Source: Mesorhizobium loti | GTDB taxonomy: Bacteria > Pseudomonadota > Alphaproteobacteria > Rhizobiales > Rhizobiaceae | NCBI GenBank assembly: GCA_014189435.1 | Contig: CP050293.1 | Coordinates: 563,001 to 627,000 of the forward strand | Direction: 5' to 3' | DNA: 64,000 nucleotides | Part shown: positions 33,927 to 41,988 of the stretch, piece after piece | Layout of the letters: each line of letters opens with the position of its first letter | Position numbering within the stretch: the first letter of the stretch is position 1 | The notes under the pieces: generated by a model | Database searches by the model: none | Seen by the model: the letters and a program-made list of their open reading frames with translations, nothing else | Told to the model about the DNA's origin: nothing | Program-made: the position numbers and the translations under genes

Positions 33927-34538
33927 TCAGCCCTTGATAAAACCGATGAAGTCGTCGGGTGCGGCGCGGCCCATTTCTTCTTCCCAATGGCGGCGGCAGA
34001 GCGAGACATAGACGTCCTTGCCGATCGCCACCTGCTCGCCCTGGCGCGCCACCTTGCCATCGGGGCCGAGGCGCACGACCATCGTCGCCTTGCGGCCGCA
34101 GCGGCAGATGGTGCGTACTTCGCGCAAATCGTCGGCGATGGCCAGCAGCGCGCGCGAGCCGGAAAACAGCTTGCCCTGGAAATCGGTGCGCAGGCCGTAG
34201 CACATGACCGGAATGTTCAGGCGATCGGCGATACGGGCGAGCTGCCAGACCTGCGCTTCCTCGAGGAACTGCGCCTCGTCGACGAAGACGCAATGCACTG
34301 ATGTATGCGCGTGGTGATCGGCGACGCGGGCGAACAGATCGTCACCGTCGCGGAACATCTCGGCTTCCGTCTCCAGGCCGATGCGCGACGAGATCAGGCC
34401 GGTATCGCCCTTGCGGTAGTGGCCGGCGACGAACAGCATCGTGCCCATGCCGCGCTCGCGATAATTATACGACGCTTGCAACAGCATCGTCGTCTTGCCG
34501 GCATTCATCGTTGCATAGTGGAAGTAAAGCTTGGCCAT
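33927..34538 (-). CDS. tdk: Thymidine kinase
   Basis: A 203-residue type II thymidine kinase, which phosphorylates thymidine with ATP in pyrimidine salvage. The P-loop is YATMNAGKTT near the N-terminus, the Walker B-like acidic strand VHCVFVDEAQFL carries the catalytic Glu, and the CRCGRKATMV segment plus the later SLCRRH supply zinc-binding Cys. Length is typical. It is convergent with the EamA gene. Confidence 0.95.
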   Translation of the reverse strand: MAKLYFHYATMNAGKTTMLLQASYNYRERGMGTMLFVAGHYRKGDTGLISSRIGLETEAEMFRDGDDLFARVADHHAHTSVHCVFVDEAQFLEEAQVWQLARIADRLNIPVMCYGLRTDFQGKLFSGSRALLAIADDLREVRTICRCGRKATMVVRLGPDGKVARQGEQVAIGKDVYVSLCRRHWEEEMGRAAPDDFIGFIKG

Positions 34539-34688
34539 GCCGCTCTTTTAAGCCGACTTCGACGGGCACGGGGAGGGGCCGCCGCCCGCATTCCCCTGAA
34601 AAAGCCGTATCGCAAGACAAAAGCGTCAGCCGTGTCGCTGATTGGCCAGCCCGCGCCGTTGATCGTGATTGCCTTAATGCTTGAAACC

Positions 34689-34703
34689 ACACCAGAATGG
34701 TGT
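34689..34703. promoter_or_regulatory. Inverted repeat upstream of choX
   Basis: ACACCA-GAA-TGGTGT, about 75 bases before choX and inside a 238-base gap without genes. It could be a regulator site for the choline operon; no factor can be named. Confidence 0.3.
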
Positions 34704-34776
34704 TTGGCTGACGAAACAAGGCGGGCTGAGAAACCGTAACTACGCTTCGCCAAAGAATCACAATGGGAGACTGTCT

Positions 34777-35712
34777 ATGTCGCGTATGAACTCTTTCGTC
34801 GCCGGCCTCGGTCTGGCGGCTTTTTTGTCCACCAGCGCTGCCTTCGCCGGTGATCCGGCGAGCTGCAAGGCGGTGCGTCTTTCCGATGTCGGCTGGACCG
34901 ACATCCAGGCGACGACCGGCGTCGCCTCCGTGCTGCTGACCGCGCTCGGCTATGAGCCGCAGACGATCCAGCTGTCGGTGCCGGTGACCATGGCTTCGCT
35001 GAAGAACAAGGATCTCGATGTCTTCCTCGGCAACTGGATGCCGTCGATGACCAACGACATCAAGGACTACACCGCCGACGGCTCGGTCGAGACGATCAGC
35101 ACGAACCTGACCGGCGCCGGCTACGGCATCGTCGTGCCGACCTATGTCGCGGACGCCGGCGTCAAGTCGCTGACCGATATCGGCAAGTTCAAGGACAAGT
35201 TCAACGGCAAGATCTATGGCATCGAGGCCGGCAATGACGGCAACCGCATCATCCTCGACATGATCAAGAACCCGAAGGACAATCTCGAAGGCTTCGAGCT
35301 GGTCGAATCCTCGGAGGCCGGCATGCTGACGCAGGCCGAGCAGTCGATGAAGAACAATGAGTGGATCGCCTTCCTCGGCTGGACGCCGCATCCGGTGATG
35401 GGCGCCATGAAGATCACCTATCTCGATGGCATGGGCGACAGCGGCTTCGGCGCCGCCACCGTCTTTACCAATGTGCGCAAGGGCTACACCACCGAGTGCC
35501 CGAATGCCGGCAAGTTCATCGCCAACCTCAAGTTCAATCTGGACATGGAAGGCCAGATGATGGACGCGATCCTCAAGGGCGGCGACGCCAACACGGTGGC
35601 GACCGACTGGCTGAAGAAGAATCCCGGCGCGGTCGCTCCGTGGATCGCCGGCGTGACCACCTTCGACGGTGGCGACGCCGCGGCTGCCATCAAGACCGCT
35701 CTCGGAAGCTGA
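34777..35712 (+). CDS. choX: Choline ABC transporter substrate-binding protein
   Basis: A 311-residue periplasmic protein of the OpuAC/ProX family. The signal peptide ends at about residue 24 (STSAAFAG). Mature features match ChoX of rhizobia: DVGWTDIQATTG, FLGNWMPSM and AFLGWTPHPVM provide the aromatic cage for the quaternary ammonium group. It binds choline with high affinity and delivers it to ChoW/ChoV. Choline then serves for glycine betaine or phosphatidylcholine synthesis. The ATG at 34777 follows GGGAGA. A hairpin terminator follows before choW. Confidence 0.92.
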   Translation: MSRMNSFVAGLGLAAFLSTSAAFAGDPASCKAVRLSDVGWTDIQATTGVASVLLTALGYEPQTIQLSVPVTMASLKNKDLDVFLGNWMPSMTNDIKDYTADGSVETISTNLTGAGYGIVVPTYVADAGVKSLTDIGKFKDKFNGKIYGIEAGNDGNRIILDMIKNPKDNLEGFELVESSEAGMLTQAEQSMKNNEWIAFLGWTPHPVMGAMKITYLDGMGDSGFGAATVFTNVRKGYTTECPNAGKFIANLKFNLDMEGQMMDAILKGGDANTVATDWLKKNPGAVAPWIAGVTTFDGGDAAAAIKTALGS

Positions 35713-35744
35713 GCCGACTGAATTCGGCAAAGCCGAACCAGGAA

Positions 35745-35776
35745 GGGCAGCCATCTTAGAAAAGGCTGCCCTTTTT
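35745..35776 (+). terminator. Intercistronic terminator between choX and choW
   Basis: GGGCAGCC, an 11-base loop, GGCTGCCC, then TTTTT. Placement between the binding-protein gene and the permease gene would let choX be made in excess over choWV, a common arrangement. Confidence 0.85.
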
Positions 35777-35844
35777 CATATCCTGTGACAAGATGACGTT
35801 GCGCGAGCCGAGAGCAGGCCGGCTCCTGGACGAAGAGGGGTGAG

Positions 35845-36699
35845 ATGGATCCGATTTCGAAATTCATGGTCGATCACAAGATTCCGATCGGCGCCTGGGG
35901 AAAGGCGTTTTTCGGTTTCCTCACCGACAATTTCGACACTGTGTTCAGGGCCTTTTCGAACGGCCTCAATTTCCTGCTCGACGGGCTGGTCGGCATTCTG
36001 CTGATGGTGCCGCCGGTGCTGCTGGCGCTGATCATCGCCGTTGTCGCCTGGCTGCTGCAGCGCTCGAGGCCGCTCGCCATCGGCGTCTTTCTCGGCCTGA
36101 TCTTCATCATCAACCAGAATTTGTGGAAGCAGACGGTGCAGACGCTGGTGCTGGTCGTCGCGGCCGCTGCCATGGCGATGGCCATCGGCGTGCCGCTCGG
36201 CATCTGGGCGGCGCACAAGCCGAAGGTCTATCGCGTCATGCTGCCGGTGCTCGACCTGATGCAGACGCTGCCGACCTTCGTCTACCTGATCCCGGTGCTG
36301 ACGCTGTTCGGTCTCGGCAACGCGCCCGGCCTCATCGTCACCATCATCTTCGTCATCCCGACCGCGGTCCGGCTCACCCATCTCGGCGTCGTCTCGGTGC
36401 CGAAGTCGATCGTCGAGGCCGGCGAGGCTTTCGGCGCCACCAAGAGCCAGCTGCTGTGGAAGGTGGAGCTGCCCTCGGCGCTGCCCACCATCATGGCCGG
36501 CCTGACGCAATCGATCATGCTGTCGCTGTCGATGGTGGTGTTCGCCGCACTCATCGGCGCCGGCGGTCTCGGCACCGAGATCAACCGGGCGCTCGGCTCG
36601 CGCCGCATCGATCTCGGGCTTGAGGCTGGCCTGGCAATCGTCGTGCTGGCCATCGTGCTCGACCGGATGACCCGCATCGCCGTTGGAGGCAAGAAATGA
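35845..36699 (+). CDS. choW: Choline ABC transporter permease
   Basis: A 284-residue inner-membrane permease with about seven spans, ProW family. The EAA loop is EAGEAFGATKSQLLWKVELP (about 190-210), which contacts the ATPase. The start MDPISKFMVDHKIPIG and IGAWGKAFFGFLT match rhizobial ChoW. It overlaps choV by four bases. Confidence 0.92.
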   Translation: MDPISKFMVDHKIPIGAWGKAFFGFLTDNFDTVFRAFSNGLNFLLDGLVGILLMVPPVLLALIIAVVAWLLQRSRPLAIGVFLGLIFIINQNLWKQTVQTLVLVVAAAAMAMAIGVPLGIWAAHKPKVYRVMLPVLDLMQTLPTFVYLIPVLTLFGLGNAPGLIVTIIFVIPTAVRLTHLGVVSVPKSIVEAGEAFGATKSQLLWKVELPSALPTIMAGLTQSIMLSLSMVVFAALIGAGGLGTEINRALGSRRIDLGLEAGLAIVVLAIVLDRMTRIAVGGKK

Positions 36700-37877
36700 C
36701 CGTCGCCGTCGACTTCAGGAACGTCGATATCGTCTTCGGCGCCGACCAGGCCGGATCGCTGAAAATGATCGACGCCGGCGCCAGCCGCGCCGAGATCCTC
36801 GAAAAGACCGGCAATGTTCTCGGCTGCGCCGGCGCCAGCCTGACCGTGAACGAGGGCGAAATCTCCGTTCTGATGGGCCTCTCCGGTTCGGGCAAGTCGA
36901 CATTGCTGCGGGCGGTCAACCGGCTGAACGTGGTGTCGCGCGGCCAGGTGCTGGTCAAGGATGGCGACAAGACCGTCGATGTCGTCACATGCGACGAGGC
37001 GACTTTGCGGCGCCTGCGCCAGAAACAGGTGGCGATGGTGTTCCAGCAATTCGGCCTGCTGCCCTGGCGTACGGTGGAGGAGAATGTCGGCCTCGGTCTT
37101 GAACTCGCCGGCGTGCCGGAAGCCGAGCGCAAGGAGCGCGTGCAACGTCAGCTCAAGCTGGTCAATCTCGACCAGTGGTCGAAGAAATACGCGCATGAGC
37201 TGTCGGGCGGCATGCAGCAGCGTGTCGGCCTGGCCCGTGCCTTCGCCACCGAGGCGCCGATCCTGTTGATGGACGAGCCGTTCTCGGCGCTCGACCCGCT
37301 GATCCGCACCAAGCTGCAGGACGAGTTGCTGCAGCTGCAGGCCGAGCTGAAGAAGACCATCATCTTCGTCAGCCACGACCTCGAGGAGGCGCTGAAGATC
37401 GGCAGCCACATCACCATCATGGAGGGTGGCCGCATCGTGCAGACCGGCGCGCCGGAAGACATCGTGCTGCGGCCCGCCAACGACTATGTCCGTGACTTCA
37501 TCGCCAATGTGAACCCGCTGTCGGTGCTGACCGCCTGGAACGTGATGCGCGACCGCCGCGACCTCGATCACGGCAAGGATGGCTGGGTGTGGCTCGACCG
37601 GCGCAAGACGACGCGCTTCAAGATCGACGATCACGGGCTGGTGGCGGCGGCCGAACGCGACGGCAAGCCGGCGGTGTGGGTGTCGTGCGCTGATGTCGAG
37701 GCCCAGTCGGAGGAAGCCGCGCAAGTGTTTTGGGCCAATCCCGGCACCTCGCTGAAAACCGTGATGCTCGCCATGCACCGGTCGCAGACCGCACCGGTGG
37801 CGCTGTTCGACGACCAGTCGCGCTTTGTCGGCGCGATCGGCATCCGCGACGTGTTGAGCGCGGTGCTGCGGCGGTAA
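36696..37877 (+). CDS. choV: Choline ABC transporter ATP-binding protein
   Basis: A 393-residue ATPase of the ProV family. Walker A is GLSGSGKSTLL, the Q loop MVFQQFGLLPWRTVEEN, the signature LSGGMQQRVGLARAF and Walker B ILLMDEPFSALDP. The C-terminal 110 residues form a CBS-like regulatory extension (VPFALF-type end GAIGIRDVLSAVLRR). It powers ChoXWV uptake. A bidirectional terminator follows at 37900. Confidence 0.92.
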   Translation: MTVAVDFRNVDIVFGADQAGSLKMIDAGASRAEILEKTGNVLGCAGASLTVNEGEISVLMGLSGSGKSTLLRAVNRLNVVSRGQVLVKDGDKTVDVVTCDEATLRRLRQKQVAMVFQQFGLLPWRTVEENVGLGLELAGVPEAERKERVQRQLKLVNLDQWSKKYAHELSGGMQQRVGLARAFATEAPILLMDEPFSALDPLIRTKLQDELLQLQAELKKTIIFVSHDLEEALKIGSHITIMEGGRIVQTGAPEDIVLRPANDYVRDFIANVNPLSVLTAWNVMRDRRDLDHGKDGWVWLDRRKTTRFKIDDHGLVAAAERDGKPAVWVSCADVEAQSEEAAQVFWANPGTSLKTVMLAMHRSQTAPVALFDDQSRFVGAIGIRDVLSAVLRR

Positions 37878-37899
37878 TTTCTTCGGAACCGGAAGTCGA

Positions 37900-37925
37900 C
37901 GAGGCGCTGAGCGCGCCTCGTTTTT
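37900..37925. terminator. Bidirectional terminator choV / sensor kinase
   Basis: CGAGGCGC-TGAGC-GCGCCTCG followed by TTTTT, located between two convergent genes and touching the kinase stop codon. Confidence 0.8.
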
Positions 37926-39330
37926 ATGCCGCCAGCGGCAGGCGCAGCTGCGTCAGCAGGCCACCGCCCGGGTTGTTGGACAGGCTGATCTCGCCGCCGG
38001 CGGCGCGCGCGATGTTGCGGGCGATGGTCAGGCCGAGCCCGAGACCGCCGGTCTGGCGGTTGCGCGATTGTTCGAGGCGCACGAAAGAGCCGAACACGGC
38101 GTCGATCTGGGCCTGTGGTATCCCTGGTCCTTCATCGCGGATGGTGAGTAGGATCATGTTTTCCGACCGGCGCAGGCTGAGATGCGCTTTCTTGCCGTAG
38201 GTGACCGCGTTCTGCACCAAATTGGTGACGCAGCGCTTGAGCGCGACCGGCCGCGCCATGCAGATCAGGCCGCGTGATCTTGTATCGTCGTCGAACGAGA
38301 CGTCGTCATAGCTGTCGGCGATCGATTCCACGAGCGACCAGAAGTCGATGCGTTCGTTCTTTTCCTCGGTTACCTCGAAGGTGGCGAAGTCGATCACCGA
38401 GCTGGCAATGCTTTCGACATCGGCGAGATCGTGCGCCAGCGCTTCGCGAACCGCCGACTTGCGCAACAGCTCCAGGCGCAGGCGCATCCTGGTCATCGGC
38501 GTGCGCAGATCATGCGCCAGCGCCGCCGCCAGATGTTCGCGGTCCTCGACATATTCGCGCAGCCGGGCCTGCATGGCGTTGATCGCCTTGGCGGCGGCAC
38601 GCACCTCGCGGCTGCCGCCTTCCGCGATTGGCGGGCTCTTCAGATCCTTGCCGATCCGGTTCACGGCGGTTTCCATCATCCTGTAGGGGGCCGTCAGCCG
38701 GCGCAGCGACCAGATCGACATGATCACCACCAGGCCTGCGATCAGCGAATAGAGCGGCAAGCTGTCGAAGCTCAGGATCGGGCCAACGGGCGTGATCGGC
38801 TCGGTGAAGTTCAGCCATTGGCCGTCGGCGAAGCGCAGCGATGCCGTCAGCTTGTCGCTCTGGGCGAAGTCGGCGGCCAGCACCAGAAGGTCGCGCTCCA
38901 CCTGGCCAATGTCGGGCCCCGGCGCCATGCCGGTAGCGTCGTCGGCCTCGCGCGTCGCCGGATCGCGGCGCACGCGTGCATCGGTGATGCCGAATTTCGA
39001 CAGCCGGCCGACGAGGATGTCTTCGAGCTCGGCCAGCTCGTCGTCGCCGGCGATCGACGAGGTGACCGCCGGCGTGTCCGAAACGGTGAGCGCGTAGGTC
39101 GAGTTGAACAGGCCGGTCGCCGTCGCCTTGCGCTCGTCCGGGCTGGCGTCATGCATGAGCTGCACCAGCGAGAAGGCACGGTCGTTGAGCCGGTAGAGGT
39201 CGACGACGTCGTTGGCGGCGGCGCGATCTCGCGACACGATGTAGAGGGTCGCGACCTGGCTGATCAGCAGGCCGGCAATGACGATCAGCAGCACCCAGAC
39301 AGGCAAGGTCTGCGGCAGGAAACGTCTCAT
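37924..39330 (-). CDS. Sensor histidine kinase
   Basis: A 468-residue inner-membrane kinase. Spans at about 11-33 and 191-209 enclose a periplasmic sensing domain of about 155 residues. A HAMP region follows, then the phospho-acceptor His273 in ALAHDLRTPMTRM, the N box with Asn374 (NLVQNAVTYG), the G1 box DEGPGIP and the G2 region GGLGLGLTIARN. It phosphorylates the response regulator encoded just upstream (four-base overlap). The signal sensed is unknown. Confidence 0.9.
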   Translation of the reverse strand: MRRFLPQTLPVWVLLIVIAGLLISQVATLYIVSRDRAAANDVVDLYRLNDRAFSLVQLMHDASPDERKATATGLFNSTYALTVSDTPAVTSSIAGDDELAELEDILVGRLSKFGITDARVRRDPATREADDATGMAPGPDIGQVERDLLVLAADFAQSDKLTASLRFADGQWLNFTEPITPVGPILSFDSLPLYSLIAGLVVIMSIWSLRRLTAPYRMMETAVNRIGKDLKSPPIAEGGSREVRAAAKAINAMQARLREYVEDREHLAAALAHDLRTPMTRMRLRLELLRKSAVREALAHDLADVESIASSVIDFATFEVTEEKNERIDFWSLVESIADSYDDVSFDDDTRSRGLICMARPVALKRCVTNLVQNAVTYGKKAHLSLRRSENMILLTIRDEGPGIPQAQIDAVFGSFVRLEQSRNRQTGGLGLGLTIARNIARAAGGEISLSNNPGGGLLTQLRLPLAA

Positions 39331-40043
39331 TCGGAGGTCGTCTCGGGCAGGAACTGATAGCCGCCGCTGCGCACGGTCAGGATCAGTTTTGGCGTTTTCG
39401 GGTCATCCTCCATCTTGCGCCGCAACCGGCTGACCAGGATGTCGATGCTGCGGTCGAAGGAGTAGTCGCTGTCGCCGCCGGACAGTTCGATGAGCTGGTC
39501 GCGCGTCAGCACGCGCTGCGCGCTCTTGACGAAGGTCTGCAGCAGGTTGAATTCGGCCATGGTCAGCTCGACCCTGACATCGTCGGGCGCGATCAGCCGG
39601 CGGCGCGAACAGTCCATCGTCCAGCCGGCGAAGCGGTAGATCTGCTTGGTGGTGGCGCGCTTGGGCTCGGCGGCGCCATTGCGCCTCAGCACGGCGCGGA
39701 TGCGCGCCAAAAGCTCGCGCGGGTCGAAGGGTTTGGGCACATAATCGTCGGCGCCCATCTCCAGGCCAACGACGCGGTCGGTCGTCTCGGTGACGGCGGT
39801 CAGCATGATGATCGGCGTCGAATACTGGGCGCGCAGGTCGCGGCACAGCTCCAGCCCGCTCTTGCCGGGCAGCATCACGTCGAGGACGATGAGATCCACC
39901 TGCGTGCGGCGCAGGATGGTCTCCATCTCGATGCCGTCGGCGGCAACCGAGGTGTGCAGGCCCCGCTTCTGGAAGAATTCCTGCAGCAGGTCGCGGATGC
40001 CCTTGTCGTCGTCGACGATCAGTATGTGCGCGTCTGATTTCAC
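39327..40043 (-). CDS. OmpR-family response regulator
   Basis: A 238-residue regulator: receiver domain with acidic pocket VDDD, phospho-acceptor Asp55 in LIVLDVMLPG, Thr82 and Lys104, then a winged-helix DNA-binding domain (about 140-235; SYDFDRSIDILVSRLRRKM-like end, here DRSIDILVSRLRRKM). The GTG at 40043 after AGGG is preferred; an in-frame TTG at 40085 has no ribosome-binding site. It overlaps the kinase start by four bases. Small secreted protein genes lie divergently and may be targets (inference). Confidence 0.9.
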   Translation of the reverse strand: MKSDAHILIVDDDKGIRDLLQEFFQKRGLHTSVAADGIEMETILRRTQVDLIVLDVMLPGKSGLELCRDLRAQYSTPIIMLTAVTETTDRVVGLEMGADDYVPKPFDPRELLARIRAVLRRNGAAEPKRATTKQIYRFAGWTMDCSRRRLIAPDDVRVELTMAEFNLLQTFVKSAQRVLTRDQLIELSGGDSDYSFDRSIDILVSRLRRKMEDDPKTPKLILTVRSGGYQFLPETTSE

Positions 40044-40276
40044 AGCAGCCCTGTCATTGTTGATTGCCAAGCCGTTCTGTCGCAACCCACACGATAGAAT
40101 TCAGGCCATATGTTGGCCAGTGGTGATGATGGGTTCACACCGGCTTTCTCAGACACAATCCAGAAACAAAATTCTACAGTTCAGAAAAACTCCTGAAAAA
40201 TTTCAAAGGCATAACTGATCTCGTGGCGGTCAGGTCATCGGCTGCGACGCTAGTCTCCGGGTTTACGGATAAACCG

Positions 40277-40579
40277 ATGCCAAGGTTGTCGATCAGTTTG
40301 TTGGGTGCGTTGCTGGGCCTTGGCCTGGTCACTGCCGCTGTCGGACAATCGGACGCAAAGGTGACGCCCACGACCCGGAGCGAACGGTGCGCCAATCTCA
40401 GCCACCAATTCGATGAAGCCCTCGAAACCCATGCCACGGCAACGCAGGTCACCGCGGCAAAGGCACTTCAGAGAAAGGGCAACCGGTACTGCGCCGCCAA
40501 GAAACAGGCGCAGGGCATCCGGATGCTCGCCAACGCTTTGAAGCTCCTTGGAGTGACACCGAACGACCCGGTTCAGTGA
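40277..40579 (+). CDS. Small secreted hypothetical protein
   Basis: A 100-residue protein with a signal peptide (MPRLSISLLGALLGLGLVTA, cleaved near VGQSDA). The mature 75 residues are helical and contain two Cys (ERCANLSHQ and NRYCAAKKQ), which could form one disulfide. No family recognised. The frame also opens at 40223, but the ATG at 40277 gives a proper signal. It is divergent from the response regulator and followed 40 bases later by the Lys/Ala-rich peptide gene. Confidence 0.6.
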   Translation: MPRLSISLLGALLGLGLVTAAVGQSDAKVTPTTRSERCANLSHQFDEALETHATATQVTAAKALQRKGNRYCAAKKQAQGIRMLANALKLLGVTPNDPVQ

Positions 40580-40619
40580 CATTAGAAAACTCGACCCGCA
40601 TAAAGAAGGAAATGAAGCC

Positions 40620-40856
40620 ATGAAGAAGTCCATCCTCTCCGCCACCGGTCTCGCCGTCGCTCTCGCTTTCGCGATGCCGGCTCTCGGCAACGCCGCTGCC
40701 ACCACGACCGCTGCTCCGGCTGCCACCACCACGACCACCGCTCCGGCGGCGACCACGCCTGCCAAGCCGGTCGTGAAAAAGGTCGTCGCCAAGAAGCCCG
40801 TCAAGAAGCACAAGAAGGCGAAGAAGGTTGCCCCGAAGGCAGCTCCGAAGGCCTAA
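40620..40856 (+). CDS. Small secreted Lys/Ala-rich protein
   Basis: A 78-residue protein. A signal peptide (about 1-25, ending LGNAAA) precedes a Thr/Ala/Pro stretch (TTTAAPAATTTTTAPAATTP) and a strongly basic tail of Lys-Lys-Val and Lys-Ala units (KKHKKAKKVAPKAAPKA). The low-complexity histone-H1-like tail would bind anionic polymers such as LPS or DNA in the periplasm (inference). GGAAATGAAGCC precedes the ATG. A strong terminator follows at 40891. Confidence 0.7.
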   Translation: MKKSILSATGLAVALAFAMPALGNAAATTTAAPAATTTTTAPAATTPAKPVVKKVVAKKPVKKHKKAKKVAPKAAPKA

Positions 40857-40890
40857 TCCAGGCTCGGCATAACATGCCGGCCTTTTGACC

Positions 40891-40926
40891 AAGGCCGCTC
40901 CAGCTGGTTTCGGCTGGAGCGGCCTT
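40891..40926 (+). terminator. Strong hairpin terminator
   Basis: Arms AAGGCCGCTCCAGC and GCTGGAGCGGCCTT form a 14-bp stem with an 8-base loop, 34 bases after the Lys/Ala-rich gene. T content downstream is modest. Confidence 0.75.
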
Positions 40927-41074
40927 CCTCCTGTCCGAACCGTGGAAAAGCCCCTGATATCGGCGATGAAGCGGATTGGTAGGCCCTATGTTTGGCCGAA
41001 GCCTGGTGCCGGCAACTTCCGCCTCGACTGACGCTTAACCCGTTTGCAACGCCCGGCTGTGTAGGACAACCCGC

Positions 41075-41440
41075 ATGAAGAAGCGGCTTTCGTCCATTTT
41101 GCGCTCGATGGTGCTCGGCGGCCTGGTGGCCACCGGCGTCGCCAGGGTGCTGATCCTGTTCACCGCCAGCCCGGTGCCCGATCCGGCCAGCGGGCGCACC
41201 GAGCCTTCGCTGTTTGCGCCGGCGATCTCCACCAATTGGGACTACATCACGCCGGCACAGACCTGGCTACTGATCGTGCTGACCGGCGCAACGCTGATCA
41301 GCGCCGCCGCGTGGCCGATCGCGGCATGGCTGGAACGCCGGGCCGATGCGGGTGGAACCCGCCTTCGTCACGATATGCCGTCCGCCACGGCCATGCGGGC
41401 GATCCAGGGCCGTCGCATGTTCGGCCGTCAGGACCGTTGA
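41075..41440 (+). CDS. Hypothetical membrane protein
   Basis: A 121-residue protein with two hydrophobic segments (about 10-30 and 62-86, WLLIVLTGATLISAAAWPIA) and a basic C-terminus (RAIQGRRMFGRQDR). No family recognised. It is plausible from its length, membrane pattern and lack of any competing frame, but there is no strong ribosome-binding site. Confidence 0.5.
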   Translation: MKKRLSSILRSMVLGGLVATGVARVLILFTASPVPDPASGRTEPSLFAPAISTNWDYITPAQTWLLIVLTGATLISAAAWPIAAWLERRADAGGTRLRHDMPSATAMRAIQGRRMFGRQDR

Positions 41441-41565
41441 ACGGCAACCGACGCTTTCCCACATGATTGTGAATGGCCGCGCCCGCCGGACATCGGCTTT
41501 GCGCGTCAATCAAAATGGACGGCCGCAGTCGCCGATGCCAGAATGGCGGTCACGTCGCTTACGCC

Positions 41566-41666
41566 AGAGCAATTCACCGTTTCGTGGAAACGGCGAACCG
41601 CTCTGATCCTTGTTTTGACGCAATTCCGGACGGAAAACCGTTTTACACTTTTCCTGGAATTGCTCT
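41566..41666. repeat. Dispersed two-stem repeat, copy 2
   Basis: The same structure as 15251-15353, with about 90 percent identity: stem AGAGC...GCTCT with inner GTTTC/GAAAC, then GCAATTCC...GGAATTGC. It ends 15 bases before the clpS ATG, so it replaces the usual upstream region of that gene and may carry or disturb its promoter. Confidence 0.85.
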
Positions 41667-41680
41667 AATTGTCGGTTCCG

Positions 41681-41986
41681 ATGCCTGAAATCACCACAAA
41701 ACCGCGTACCCAGGTCAAGCCGCAGGTCGAACGGCCGAAGCTCTACAAGGTCATCCTCGTCAATGACGATTTCACGCCGCGCGAATTCGTGGTGACGGTG
41801 CTGAAGGGCGAGTTCAAGCTCAGCGAAGACCAGGCGCACCGGGTCATGATCACCGCGCACCGGCGCGGCGTCTGCGTCGTCGCCGTCTTCACCAAGGATG
41901 TCGCCGAGACCAAGGCGACGCGCGCCACCGATGCCGGCAAGGCCAAGGGCTATCCGCTGATGTTCACGACGGAGCCGGAAGAGTAG
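41681..41986 (+). CDS. clpS: ATP-dependent Clp protease adaptor ClpS (ClpS2 type)
   Basis: A 101-residue adaptor that binds N-degron proteins and hands them to ClpAP. The core begins LYKVILVNDDFTPREFVVTVL, has the MITAHRRGVCVV strand, and ends AETKATRATDAGKAKGYPLM. The LVNDDFTPREFV core and the FTTEPEE end match the rhizobial ClpS2 paralogue rather than ClpS1. The ATG at 41681 is preferred; a TTG four codons earlier is possible. No good ribosome-binding site is visible because a dispersed repeat ends just upstream. Confidence 0.88.
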   Translation: MPEITTKPRTQVKPQVERPKLYKVILVNDDFTPREFVVTVLKGEFKLSEDQAHRVMITAHRRGVCVVAVFTKDVAETKATRATDAGKAKGYPLMFTTEPEE

Positions 41987-41988
41987 TC

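Noticed and set aside
36282..37778. 498-codon minus-strand frame antisense to choV
   Set aside because: No domain signature; choV has complete ATPase motifs.
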